Shown here piece after piece: positions 52,001 through 63,439 of a DNA stretch of 64,000 bases. This DNA comes from Callaeas wilsoni. Taxonomy: Eukaryota > Chordata > Aves > Passeriformes > Callaeidae. The position numbers were made by a program, and so were the translations under genes. The stretch is from contig VWPU01011872.1 in the NCBI GenBank assembly GCA_013398955.1, positions 62,001-126,000 on the forward strand, given 5' to 3'. The notes beneath the pieces are model-generated. The model did not search any database. It was not told where the DNA came from and was given only the letters and a program-made list of their open reading frames with translations. The first letter of the stretch is position 1. Every line of letters starts with the position of its first letter.

Positions 52001-53985
52001 CCTGCTAATAGTACAGCAGATTGTTTTTCACTGCCCCTGGTTCCCCACAGAGCCTGGCAGCCTCTCCCCGAGTTAGGGAGCCGGGAGTTCTGGACTGCTT
52101 ATCAGATAAATTGCTGTAGATTCATCATTCTTCATCTCTGTCCCGAAGAAGCAGTCACACATCTGATGTTAATCTTAAAACCATATTCTATATAATAAAA
52201 TCCCTTGTGAAAGCTCTCCCTACATCATTATATGTTAGAATGACAATATTAATCATCCAATGGCATTTGCTCACCTGCAGCATCATTTCCAAAATCCTCA
52301 GAAGTTTGGTTTTTTTTTCTAATGTGGACTTTTCAAGGTTTAATGAAGCTTTTAATGGACTGCATTAAACACCACCCCCAGCCCCCTCCCAATTCATCAA
52401 ATGGATATATATTCCTTTTTGGAAGAAACATCCTTTTATTTGGCAACAGGTGGACTTCCTAAGAGGGGTTTCCAACTATCTCTGATTTCTGTCACTTTGA
52501 AATAGAACCGCTGCATCCAGAAGTGTAGATTTTTTTCTAATAAACATAAAATAAGCTAAACCCATCCAAAATCTTAATCCATTTTGGTACCCAGGCACAG
52601 TTACTGCAGAGCCCAGCACTCTGGCAGACATTTAAAGATGGAGAAGTGTAGGTAGACCTGTGTTAGTCACGTAGAACGAGGAGTCAAATTACAGTAAGAA
52701 GACTAAAAACTGAGTTTATTTTCATTCTTTTTCTTTTTCTCAGTTTATGCCACAAATGCACCACTTTTGACAGAATGTTGGTTATTATTTTGCCTTTTTT
52801 TTCTCCTTGTCTGTTAAATTTAATAGAAAAATCCAATTATTATGGAAGGAGAGCCTTGCTATAATTGTCACAAACAAGTTAGCATAACAATGAAGAGCAA
52901 CGACTTTCTGAAGTCAAAGAAAGCACTGATTTATGACTGTCTCTGAGGTGTGATTGATATAGAATGTTTTGAAGGAATTTTTTCAACATTTCTTCTTCAT
53001 TTTACAGCTGCTCCCTCAGATCATCCTAGCTAAAGCATGTTTGCAAAGGAAAGTTGCTTTGGAAGAGGGAACTTTGTACAAATTCATTTTCTTTTCTTTA
53101 AAGAAGGGAAAAAAACCCCAACCGAGCCCACAAAAGCCATTATTTAAACAGCCTCCTTTTTAAAATGTTTCCGGCAGATGTTTATGTAGAGAATGTGCTG
53201 GAGCTCCTTCAGTAAGACACAGAAGTGACATTTCTTGAGGGTTTTAGCTGGAGAATTTGTCTTTCACATCATGTCTTTAAACATCTGCAAAAGGCAACAG
53301 AATCTTTATTATCCTGCTAACTTGAAGAAAGGCGCAATGCACAGTCCTGAGTCCTTAAAAGATGGTGTTTAATGGGACTGACAGATGAGAAATATCCAGC
53401 TCTAATGTTTTCCTTCAGTAGAAATTCACCTCTTGACCTTATGGCTCCAGAGTATGGCTGCTGCCTTCTGAAAAAGAACATTTCCTTCCATTCAGATGTG
53501 CTTTCTGTGGTTTTGTTGTTTTGTTTTTCCATATTGCTCAGTTATCTGCTTTAGGGGAAGGTATCAACATCAGGATTCAAGCAAAAATGAGATTATAAAT
53601 ACTGCAAGCACACTTGTGCTAGGTCTGCTTTATGGCACTTGTGCTTCCAACCCTCTTTTAATTTCCTCAGTTGGATATTTTTCTTCTTCCTCACAAAAAT
53701 CAAAGCTACCTTTTCTTTTAAATGGATTTTGAAGGAGTGGTATAATTCAGGCTTTCCTATGCGTTGGCTTGAGTTTCGTTTATTTGCTGCTGTGCTGAGA
53801 ATACAGACCGGGGCCATTGCTCAGGGCTGCCCACGTTGGCCCTTCTATCTTACAAAACAACATTTTTAAGAAGAATCCAATCTATCTTTTGGTTTCCTGG
53901 TTTGTTTCAGATTCAGGTTGGAGAGGGGCAAGGTTTGATTGTGGGGTTTTGTACTTGGCTTCTATTGTATTTCAGTTGTCGAAGT
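49069..53985. other. Non-coding stretch, no gene recognised
   Basis: About 5 kb of AT-rich DNA. A pyrimidine-rich 'tttcttcttcattttacag' at about 52989-53007 looks like a splice acceptor, but I cannot pair it with a convincing donor or reading frame. I see no transposon, RNA gene or long frame. Confidence 0.55.
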
Positions 53986-54062
53986 TTTTTTCCCTCCTCC
54001 TTCTTTTTTTCTTTCTTTTTTTTTTCCCCTTTTTTTTTTTTTTTTTTTTTTTTTCTCCTCCC
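53986..54062. repeat. Pyrimidine tract with T25 run
   Basis: A nearly pure T/C tract including 25 consecutive T residues (54030-54054). Translations across it give poly-Phe or poly-Lys artefacts that should not be annotated. It is likely to be length-variable and prone to sequencing error. Confidence 0.9.
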
Positions 54063-55203
54063 TGAAGGGTTTTCTCTGGGAAAAGTTTTCTGGGCTTGCA
54101 TCCAGCCAGTGTCACAATTCACAGCTGTACTGTTTGATTCAAGTACTTCAAGCTGCCAGTGAGGTAGAGCCAAATGAGATTAAGGGGTTTTTTATTAAAG
54201 CAAGCACCCGCATGTGCTGGTATGGCCAAGGCTACGTCAGGCGTTCCAATACGAACCCCAATTTCTGCAGACCTTTAGTTCTCAGGCATAAAATATTTAT
54301 GCCAGGCTGAAACCTGACCTAGATGTACTCATCTGGGAGGAGCTGTAACTCTTTGGAAAAGAATGGTTTGGTTTTTATTAAGTTACAGCTTCAAGAAAGG
54401 AAAATGTACAGTTTCTGGATAAGCAGATAAAAAATATATATATATCGAGATTTAACTGTGTATGTTAAAGACAGCAACAGGCATAAACTAAACAGATCTT
54501 TGAAATGATGGATTTTAAGGGAAGACAGCAAGAGATTTCTCTGTTAGCTCCCTTCTCTGGCACATAATGGATTTGAACCCTCCGTGCTGGTCAAACTCGG
54601 ACACACCCAGCACTGCCCGCCCCGTTCTGCCTCCTCCACCCCAAACGTCACCTCTGGGGCACAGCCGCAATGCCCAGACTTTTATTTCACTTTTTCACTT
54701 GGGAGAAACCATGCAGAATCAGTGATGAGAAACTAAATACCACTGTTACTTTTATTTCGGATGTGAGCCAAAATCTGAACCCACATTTTCAGAGAGAAAT
54801 GCATTTTTAAGCTCCCTTTCCTTTTGAAAAGCACCAAAATTAAAACTGTTCTTTTTATACTGATTCTTATCTTTTGTGTCAACATTTCTGAAGATAAATG
54901 AATTGATATTTTAAACATAGGCATGCACGTGTCAATGGAAAACATGATGTGCTCTAGTAGATCTGATCAAAAATGTTTAAAAATAAAATAAGGAAGAAAA
55001 TTAGAAGCTTTACAGAAAAAAAGAAACACCACCACTCTAATCTTTTTTTTCCCCCTAACTTTGAGCCAGCTATAAAGTGGATCAGAAAGTTTTGAAGGTG
55101 ATTGACATTGCAAATTTTGGAATTCTCAGACAGAAGTAACCTTTTTTAATACTAGATCACCCTTTTTCTGTCCATTTTGCTCCGCTGTGTTACTGAGCCC
55201 CTC
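54063..55203. other. Short non-coding stretch with a (TA)n run
   Basis: A short TA run lies at about 54433-54444. A modestly GC- and CpG-richer spot lies at about 54580-54665. I recognise no gene, and the open frames are short. Confidence 0.5.
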
Positions 55204-55520
55204 GTAGAATCATATGAAGCCATTCCCCCTTGTCCTGTCCCTCCATCCCTTGTGCCAAGTTCCTCTCCGGCTCTCCTGGAGCCTCTTTAGGCACTGGAAG
55301 TGGCTCTGAGGTCTCCCTGGAGCCTTCCCTTCTCCAGGTGGGCACCCCCAGCTCTCCCAGCCTGGCCCCAGAGCAGAGGGGCTCCAGCCCTGGAGCATCT
55401 CCATGTTCTCCTCTGGACTCGCTCCAGCAGATTCAAGTTCTTCTCCTCAGAGCTGCTCCCAATCCATGCTCTGCCCAGCCCGTATTTATGCTTGGGATTA
55501 CCCTGACCCACGTGCAGGGA
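55204..55520 (-). mobile_element. CR1 LINE fragment, minus orientation
   Basis: Reverse complement of the CR1 region just upstream of the terminal 3' sequence. Blocks in order are 'ccattcccccttgtcctgtccctccatcccttgtg', 'gttcctctccggctctcctgga', 'cctctttaggcactgg', 'gaggtctccctggagccttcccttctccaggt', 'cccagctctcccagcctg', 'gctccagccctggagcatct', 'ctcctctggactcgctccag', then 'gcttgggattaccctgacccacgtgcag'. The last two blocks are normally further apart in CR1, so there is probably an internal deletion or a mosaic subfamily. Only 'tagaatcata' remains of the usual tail. GC richness opens several frames on both strands (for example 55230-55565), which are not genes. Confidence 0.88.
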
Positions 55521-58036
55521 TACCCCATCCCCATCTCTGCTGCTCACATAAGCTCAGCAGCGTAAAGACTGAAATGCCGAGAGACTGCTGAAGTCTACGA
55601 GACTCTGAAATCAAAGGCAGCAACATTAATATTCTGTGCAAATGTGAAGAAGCCATGAAAGCTTTGTTTGTTGCTAAAGAAACCAACTAAATCAAACAAG
55701 TTGAAGAAAACAAAGACTTGTATAATTGTTTTAATTAAAACTGCCACTTATTCCAGAAAAAAAAACGCAGCACAGTCGTGCTCTCCAAACATTTCTTGCT
55801 TAGACTCGCATGCTCAAAATCTATGTATAATAAGTGAAATAAAACATTGCCAGCCATTTTCCAGTCCCGTTTGACACAAAAGCTCCAAAACAAATTGCAA
55901 GAAACCCATGCAAGACTTTGTGATGTTTACTTCAGATTTTATCCAAGAGGAATTTATGGAACTTGCCATTCAACTGCGAAAGCATGTTATCTCAAATGAA
56001 ATGCAACGCTCCTTAAATCTTCAAAGAGCATCATGGCATTTAGCCATAAAACTCACTGTGACTTTAGACATTCAAAAACAGCATTAATGCCAGGATCTGG
56101 CTGCCCTATGTGGTTATTTTAAGCCTCCATGGGCACAAACACTTTCCTGGGTCTGGGCCCTCCATACGTTCAGTCTCTGGTAAAAGCCATGCGACTGCTT
56201 TGCTTTTCACAAGCTGCTTATCCCCTTCACCTTCCCACTCCACAAGGTTATTTTGGCATCTCAAAATAAGTCAGATACAGAAGGGATCCTGGTAGTTTCT
56301 CGGCTTCTGGATCCAAGCTCCTGTTTTTTAATGCAAAGTATGAAAGATATAAATATATCTTAATTTTAATTGAAGGAGAATGTCTGACCTTTCTACAAAA
56401 TAGTGTCACATGAAGCTCCTGTATTTCTTGTGACCTTTCCAATGCTCATTAGGCTTTTAAGCATGCAAGTTCAGCTTAAATTTGAAATATTTTGTCTTCC
56501 TCAAGTACAGACTGGCTTCCAGTGCAGAATTTGGTCCCACATTTCACTGCTAATATATGAACCCAGCACGTTGTCACTGTATGGCAAAGAGGCAGTTATA
56601 AAGTCTGAAACATACTTGTTTTCTCCTCGCAAATAATCTGTTCAGATACTGCAGTTTGGCTGGAGCCTGTCTTTTATCTCCTTTTCTCAGTACTTTAGGA
56701 GCTCTTTATCTTCACCAATACTTGGATTTGTGTACAGGAATGTTGGGAACCATTTTTTGTATCTATCAATTCGTTATGTCATTTCAAAAATCTTTTTATA
56801 TTTTTTCCATGCTTCCTAAGCATTAGCATTTTTAAACCTGAGAGAAGAGGGGGTGACTTTTAGAAACATCCTACAGGAAGCCATAATTTATCAACAAAAT
56901 AGTTGCAAATTTCTTCTAAACGTGTTATGTTGAGCTCTCTGGAGACTGTAAAGACGCTTATAGTAACAGCTTTTTTTTGGTCTTTTCTTTCTTTTTTTTT
57001 CTTTTTCCAGTGGCTGGATGACTGAAATAATTTGAAGTCTGTTTTTACTAGAACCTGATCACCACCTGTTTGAGTGAAGAAACTGAGGACTGTTTGAAAG
57101 TAATGCCTTTGGCAACACATACACCTTGCTCAGTCTGTCTCACATCTTCATTTTATCATATAAAAGGCTTTTCCGAGTGTTGCCTGAGAACAGTGAAAAC
57201 CTCATTATGAGCTGAAAACTGTTGGGGATTTCAATGTTGATAATGAAAATCTTATTTATGGAATTGCTGAATACGCAAAGAAAGTCTAAAAAGCAACGGC
57301 CCACTAGATGAAATAATAGTCCAAGGGAAAAGGAGTAATGTAATCACATCATTCCTGTTTTATAATGGCCATTTCCTTGCACAGTCATATTGAAAGAGAG
57401 TCAGAGAACTGTAAGGTGCAGTTGTTTCTGGTATCTTCCAGGCTGGTTTCAGAACTCACATAAGTTTCCTGTCCAGTTAATATTTTGGTAGTATGCAAAA
57501 GGTGTGATCTGTCAGAGATTGCTGAAGATCTGGAAGCATTTTTCTGCCTTTAGGCTCGTGTAAGGAAAGGTGTGAATCCCCACCAGAGAAGGAAGAAAAA
57601 AATAATTATGGAACATGAAACTCCCATAGTTTTCTAAAACTGGGCTAGGTCCTCTCATGGCTTGTGCTGTAAATCCATGGTAGTGTAAGAAATGGTAAAT
57701 ACAGATTTTCTGTGACTAAATCCATCAGGTACATGCAAAGCCAGGACATGTTTACCAGGGAAATGTGTGTTGTAAGGGAGTAAAAGCTATACAGTTTCCT
57801 GACTCTGCTTCATTACATGCTTTTATTCCACTGAAATCAGTAATCATGTCAGAATAGAGCTGGTAAAATATGGTGGGAAATAAGGGCCTTTAATACAAGC
57901 CTCTCAGCCTGTCTGTCCTTTTATATGGCACCTCCCGACACAGTGTCTGAGTGCAGAGTTCTTCACCCTCATCTGATTTAAAACTTAAAATGGATGTGGT
58001 GGAGACCTCTCGTCCGGAGTAAACTGCTCGAGATGA
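55521..58036. other. Non-coding stretch, no gene recognised
   Basis: AT-rich DNA with short open frames only. No repeat or RNA recognised. The last few hundred bases lead into the exon-like segment at 58.1 kb and could contain its promoter if that segment is real. I see no clear TATA box or other core-promoter motif. Confidence 0.5.
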
Positions 58037-58090
58037 ATCAGCTGCTCAGATTGGCCTCACAGAAATGATAATGGGGTTCTGTGTTCACAG

Positions 58091-58204
58091 CTGAGTTATT
58101 TAAACTGTCTGATTTGGTCCACGGCTTCCTTGGACATTAATAGGTTGACTGCTATGTCGCTGAACTTGGTGCACGAGAGGTCAGCCTTTGAAAAGCTAAA
58201 TAAG
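58091..58204 (+). other. Candidate exon (unconfirmed), fully open, good splice sites
   Basis: A 114-bp segment lies between 'ttctgtgttcacag' (acceptor-like) and AAG|GTAAGT (a perfect match to the splice-donor consensus). It is open throughout in one frame (38 codons, 114 being a multiple of three). That frame is open from 58037 to a stop near 58306. An internal ATG at 58154 would give MSLNLVHERSAFEKLNK up to the donor. I do not recognise the sequence as any protein. The opposite strand is also open across most of the segment (it contains KADLSCTKFSDIAVNLLM and ends in TAA at 58096-58098), so strand and coding status are uncertain. A CpG-dense patch follows immediately, as expected near a promoter or first exon. 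It could be a coding exon, a 5' untranslated or lncRNA exon, or a conserved non-coding element. Confidence 0.3.
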
Positions 58205-58208
58205 GTAA

Positions 58209-58302
58209 GTGCAAACCGCAGCGCGTTCCCGGCGACACCGCGCGCTCCGAGCGCTCCCGGAACCCCGCGGAACCGCTGCCGCTCCTCAGCGCCTTCCCAT
58301 AT
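58209..58302. promoter_or_regulatory. Dense CpG patch (possible small CpG island)
   Basis: I count about 16 CpG dinucleotides in roughly 90 bp of very GC-rich sequence, sharply set off from AT-rich flanks. It begins right after the GTAAGT donor of the candidate exon. CpG-dense sequence bridging a first exon and intron 1 is typical of vertebrate CpG-island promoters. The patch is much shorter than usual CpG islands (normally 200 bp or more), so promoter function is inference only. An open frame through it (58209-58418, + strand) is a by-product of GC richness. Confidence 0.4.
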
Positions 58303-59590
58303 CTGATTTCAAAGTGGTGGATCCTTGGATCGATGCTTTGATTTTGATCTCCCCTCCACCAGGAGATTCGGGGCTTGCTCGCATGTTACAAACACATGCT
58401 CCTGCTGGTGCATCTTGAGGGAGGAGGATTGGAAACTTCTTAGGAGGCAGCTTTTCATCGGCGAATGCAGACTTAGATGAATTGGAAAGATTTCTCTGGA
58501 CTACAACAATTTTGCTGAAATTGCTGAGAAGCAGCATTATCAGGCAAGGACACTTTTCTTCAATAAAGATAGAATGCTTCAGCTGACTTTTGTTTGATTA
58601 TATTGTAAATTCTAACGTACTGTTGTGCACACCTTGAAGCCATTAAGGCAAAATGAAGAATTCAAACGGGATCAAGATGAAATGTTTTCTACTGTCCCAA
58701 ACAAAGCATAATTCAATTAAAGTACCTTTGATGATCTCTACACTGCAGCAATTTCATTTTTGAGATATATTTCATCATTTAGATTAATACTCTTGCTTGA
58801 AAGAAAAGCAAATTTTGGCATGCTGATACTTCCTGCAGACCCAGCAGCCCATGAGAGGGATTGGAAAATTCAAACTAAGAGCATCTCTCTTCCCTTTCCC
58901 CAAGACCTCTCTTTGATGCAGGACCATGGCAGGGGGGAGAGGAGAGAGAAAGATAAGAATTGGGTTTATCGTCTATAAATAGAGACAGCCCTTCACACTC
59001 ACTTTCTTGAGAAGTCTTAGAGCACCAGGGGAAAGAAGAACAAAATAAATCTAAGAGATGCTGGGAAAGTTCTGTACATTTCAGGAATGTTCAGAAGCAA
59101 AGTTCCCTCTGGCAGCCCAAGTTCAGAGGCTTATTCTTTAAAAAGACACCATCAATTGGTTTCTCAAGTTTAATTCTGTCCTGTGTCTACCAGCTGGAAA
59201 GTCTGTTGAGCAATAAGCATAAATGGGTTGCAGAATATAAATCATTGCCCCTGACAGCCAGGGGAAAGCATCACTCCATGTTTTCTACTGACATGGTTGT
59301 GGTTACTGCAGATTCCTTGTGCAGAATCTTGGGGAGAAGCAGCACCTTGGTTCAGGCCTAGATTTTTAGATTATGGGAGTTACAAGCTGAAAGAAATTGT
59401 TAGGAAGTTCAGCAAAGGAAGGTTATCATCACACTTTGACCTAAAATGGAATAAAAGTGTCCACTGCTAAGGGACCTAATAGCAAACCTGTCAACATTAC
59501 TCAAAAATATTTTTAAAAGAATTGTTTTATATGGACTTTGCTATATTGGATTTCTTCCTGCTTGTCTTTTTCCTTTGCTTTTTTTTTTTT
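58303..59590. other. Non-coding stretch, no gene recognised
   Basis: AT-rich, with no recognisable repeat, RNA or coding sequence. If the two exon-like segments at 58.1 and 59.6 kb belonged to one transcript this would be its intron. Joining them directly, however, puts a stop codon five codons in. Confidence 0.5.
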
Positions 59591-59598
59591 CCCTGTAG

Positions 59599-59683
59599 GT
59601 GAAGAGGATGTGAAAAATATACCATACATGGAAATCTGTGAATCCTATGGTGGCATCTGTATTAAAGGATCATTTTGTGGGAG
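59599..59683 (+). other. Candidate short exon (unconfirmed), cysteine-spaced peptide
   Basis: A strong polypyrimidine tract ending in 'tttttccctgtag' is followed by an 85-bp open segment and a donor-like GAG|gtaggc. The open frame includes the peptide CESYGGICIKGSFC, whose spacing C-x6-C-x5-C resembles the first half of beta-defensins. In birds the defensin domain is split over two exons, so a half-domain exon would make sense. However, the motif is short, the second half (C-x(n)-C-x(5,6)-CC) is not visible nearby, no signal-peptide exon is recognised, and bird beta-defensins normally sit in a dense cluster that is absent here. Chance is the likeliest explanation. The frame hits a stop at 59685 if not spliced. 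Confidence 0.15.
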
Positions 59684-59687
59684 GTAG

Positions 59688-62502
59688 GCAAATAGGCCAT
59701 TGCTGGTATTGATTAAAAACAGTCTTATGTTAAAAAAAAAGAGATAACAAGAAGCCTGTCCTCTAAACCAACAAGCAAGTGACACCCAAGCCAGGAAGCT
59801 CAAAAGCAACAAAATAAACCTTATTGCAAAACCTGGATTCGGTTATTAATTGACTGATTTCCTACCAATAAGAGCACACTTTCAGGCTGGTGGGCCCAAT
59901 GAGAGGTCCTTGAAAGCCCAAACTGAACAAGCATGTGAAATATTTAAGGCCACATTTTTATATTTATTAAAAACAGCCTAAATAATTAAACTAGTTGATT
60001 CACTAGTGGCTTTCAGGCTCATGCCCAGAGTGAAAGGTCGTGACCTGACATACCAGGGCCCCACTTGGTACTGATGATTGACAGGAAAAGGAAATAAGTG
60101 GATATCTTTCACGTGGGAATCACAGCTTGTAGCAACTATGAGCAAGTGGGCTATTTGGACTTTGTGGGAAAACTTAATTGTGTTATTATTCAAAATCTTC
60201 GTTCCCAAAGTTGGTTCAATGGTGATTTATTTACTTATGTGATAAAACAGCTGTGTACTGTAATAAAATACAGGTCACTTGCTGATGTTTAATGCGCAAA
60301 AGTGAGGATATGTTTGGTTTCTTTTACTTTGAACTTACAATCAAGCTAGGCAGCAGGGATGACTTTGAATTATTAGGAATTTTCTGTTAGTGTATTGGAA
60401 ATATTCAGTGTTCTCATCATAGTATATATTTTTCAGTGCTTGGTTGTGGAGAAGGAGGAAGGCACCATACACTGAAATATGAGTGCCTCTCCACCATATG
60501 CTTTCATTATTTCTTTATAATGATAAAAAGGGGCTGCATTCAGTGCCAGACAATGTCATGGCCCCAGAGATTTCAGTGGCCTGTAGAAAAAAGGAGAAAA
60601 AAGCATTTATGATATGAATGAGGATTTGAAATGGCTTTTTAAAAAAAGGCCTAAGATCCACTTTCACCCTAAATTCTGAAATCACTTGAAAGATGTCTAG
60701 ATGCGGGATTGAAGAATAGCAACTTTCCACCAGGCTCTGTTTTATATGCAGGATCGCTGCCATCTTCACCAGGCTTTGTTCGGAGGTCAGATAATTGTAC
60801 CAAGCAATAGGTCACAGTCTAACTTCACATATTGTGTGATTTGTTCTAGCAGTGAACCCTGTCATCTTGATCCAGAGGACATATTCTTTGCCCCAGTCAT
60901 TTACAAGTTAGCCAAGGGATGCACTTTTGTTTATCGCTCCAAGCTGAGAAGTTCAGTGGGTTTTGTGTCAGCTGCCCTGTCACTGTGCCTTTCTGCTCAT
61001 TCCCCAAAGTGTGGGCACGACGTGAACTGGGCTGGGCTGCAGCTCCGTGCCGCACTCCAGGGATTTTGTATCCTTTTCCAGAAATGCCGTGCGCTGCCGG
61101 TTCCTGCAGCACTGTGTCTGGGCTGTTGGGTGGTAACAGTCCATTAAAAGTCTCATTAAGTCAAAAGTAGTTTTACCCCCGAGCAGGCCATGGTGGGGAA
61201 GGTTTGCATGTTTCAGCTCAGTGTGACACCACATTTTGGGTGGTAAAGCAGGCGGTACTGGCATTTCCCTCAGACTATCTCCACTTCTTTTCTGAGTCTT
61301 TCCTCCTGTCTTTTTCTCGATACAGAGCAGAGCAGCTCTGCTTGGGAAGCTTTGGAAACCTTGCCACTTGTGCCACAATCTCCAGGAGAATTTTAAGCCT
61401 TAAAATAATCTTATTCTAACACCAGTAAATAAGCCCAGTTACACAGTAAATCAAGATAAAAGTTGCTTCACAGAGTAAGAGCTGGTGGCATTTCTTTTGC
61501 ATTGTTTTGATGTTATTCTCTCATATTTAACATCTGGCAATAGTGCACGATATTTTACCCATAGTACAGACATCAGATTCTTCCACAGGAGTGCAGCTCT
61601 GTGAGAAGTAAATCATAATCACTGGCTGAGAAAGGAAATCAAGAAAAATGGGTCCAGGGGCAAAAACATGCTCAAAATTGAAAACCTTTCTGCAGCAATA
61701 CCAACCTACTTCCTCTGAACATTTGAGCAGAAGGGGGAGGTACTCAGCTCTCTCAGTACTTTATGTACGTCCCTTGTCCTGAAAGGAAAGGCCTATTAGT
61801 AACCCAAACCCAGCCAATTTCCAGAATTTATTCACTCACAAAATGGAGATCCTGCAAACTGGAGACCAGCTATCACCAGAGCCGTCGATGAAGTACCAGC
61901 TGCAGATATGTGGAAACTTGTCCCCGTGTGTTAGAGGCCACAGTGTGACCTTGTGTGGCCCATGAAAGTGTTTAAAAATCACGATGACACTGGGTTCTGA
62001 CTGACTTTGTCTAGATTCAGCCTGAACATCAAGAGGAAAAAGGCTCTGTGTCCCGTGCCAATTCTCTGATCTTTCCATTCCTCTCCTCCTCCCCACCTCC
62101 AGGCTCTGTGTCTCAGCAGCTCCCTGAAGTGAGCACCATGACATGAATCTGGAAGTGAAGAAGCCCACAACTCTTCAGAAAAGAGCAGTTATTCTTAGCT
62201 TTGTTTTGCTGATGTTTTTCTTTCTTCCCCCCTCCTTCTTTTTTTAAAGAAAACAGAAAGCCTGCCAAAATTTGGGCTCTTTGATGTGCTTTGGAAAGAA
62301 AAACAATGCTATCTATCCAAGTCCTCTGAAGGGAACAAAAATATGTCATTTTAAGGCATGAATTACTTGAGAAGAACAATCAATACATTTCACAATTAAA
62401 GATGGTCAAAAGTTTTTGAATGTTTTTCTGGAAATTGTTTATTAGGAAAATTTCTGAGATATTTGCCTGTTTCAGTTATACTTTCTTTGTGAAAATTTCC
62501 TG
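59688..62502. other. Non-coding stretch, no gene recognised
   Basis: AT-rich except for a GC-richer part at about 60950-61140. There, frames of 133 codons (60746-61147, +) and 132 codons (60980-61378, minus) overlap antisense. Neither has a motif I recognise, and mutual overlap argues against both. I see no transposon ends or RNA genes. Confidence 0.5.
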
Positions 62503-62532
62503 AATTACAAGGTAAGTAATTACCTTGTAATT
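62503..62532. repeat. Perfect inverted repeat, 13-bp arms
   Basis: AATTACAAGGTAA (62503-62515) and its exact complement TTACCTTGTAATT (62520-62532) are separated by 4 bases, which would fold into a hairpin or cruciform. A further partial copy TTACAAGG begins at 62531. The left arm contains an AAG|GTAAGT splice-donor consensus. There is no GC-rich stem plus T run as in a bacterial terminator, and no flanking transposon. Function is unknown. Confidence 0.85.
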
Positions 62533-63439
62533 ACAAGGAAAGGCAGGAGGGGGAAGAAAGAGGAAGACACTGATACTTGCTATAGAATATTCAATAATCT
62601 AATAATATCTTGGAGGGATATTCTAGACCCCATCCAAGCTTTTCTTCTGTCAGATTGCATTGAGTATGTGAACCTGCCTTGTCCATTTTATTCATCCTAC
62701 TTTGGGATGAGTAAAACAGTTAGGTCATAAAGGCATTATCTGTTCTGTACTGTTTGTTTGTTGATTCAGCTTTCAGTGGACACGTTGCTTTATGAAACTC
62801 TTCAGCTGTAAATGAGACACTGACTTCATTGTCTCATACTTAAGAAATTTGCTTTAGATGGAAGCGTCCCAGGTCGGAATCTTTGGCCAGTAAATGTAGG
62901 GGAGCTTTTGAAGCTGCAGCCTTGGAAGTCATAACATAATAACTAATCTTCTGTTTGCCCTCTATTTTTAAGTTTTCTCCTCCATCACCCCAACAAATCT
63001 TGAAAGAGCTGATTTATGCAATGAGAGTTTTTGACATTTTTATTAAGTCCAGGCACTTAATAAAGACATTCTTTCTTCAGCGTGATTAAATTGAGGTAAA
63101 GAAGCACTTGTGCTATTTCTCTCTTCTTATTGAAGTTTTTAACAGATTTCCTTTCTTGCCTTCCTGTGACAGGGCCTGTTACATCACTTCCATGATCTCC
63201 TCTCACCTTCCACTGCAATGGCTATATGGGAAATGCATCTGCTTTTACAACTGAGCTTTAAAGAGGTTTCTATCTATATCTACTATTTCTGGTCCAGCGT
63301 TTTTAAAAAAAAAGAGTACAATTTAGACATAGACCACATGGAATGTTGCTTGAGGTTGGTATGAAGGAGTTTGTTCTCTCATTGCCTATGCAGCCCTTTC
63401 TCCATGGATTGGGACAGTTTACTTGGAAAGATCAGGGAA
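62533..63439. other. Short non-coding stretch
   Basis: AT-rich, with no gene, repeat or RNA recognised. It has an A9 run near 63306. Confidence 0.5.

Noticed and set aside
53913..54310. Frames coding for poly-Phe or poly-Lys stretches.
   Set aside because: They are translations of the pyrimidine tract with its T25 run, i.e. low-complexity artefacts.
55230..55565. Proline- and serine-rich open frames of about 60-110 codons on both strands.
   Set aside because: They lie largely inside a CR1 fragment whose GC-rich non-coding part lacks stop codons.
58091..59683. Joining the two exon-like segments into one coding transcript.
   Set aside because: A direct join after the phase-0 donor reads into a stop within five codons, so they are not adjacent coding exons in those frames.
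60746..61378. Two open frames of about 130 codons on opposite strands.
   Set aside because: They overlap antisense in a GC-richer patch, where stop codons are rare. Neither shows a domain, signal peptide or splice context I recognise.
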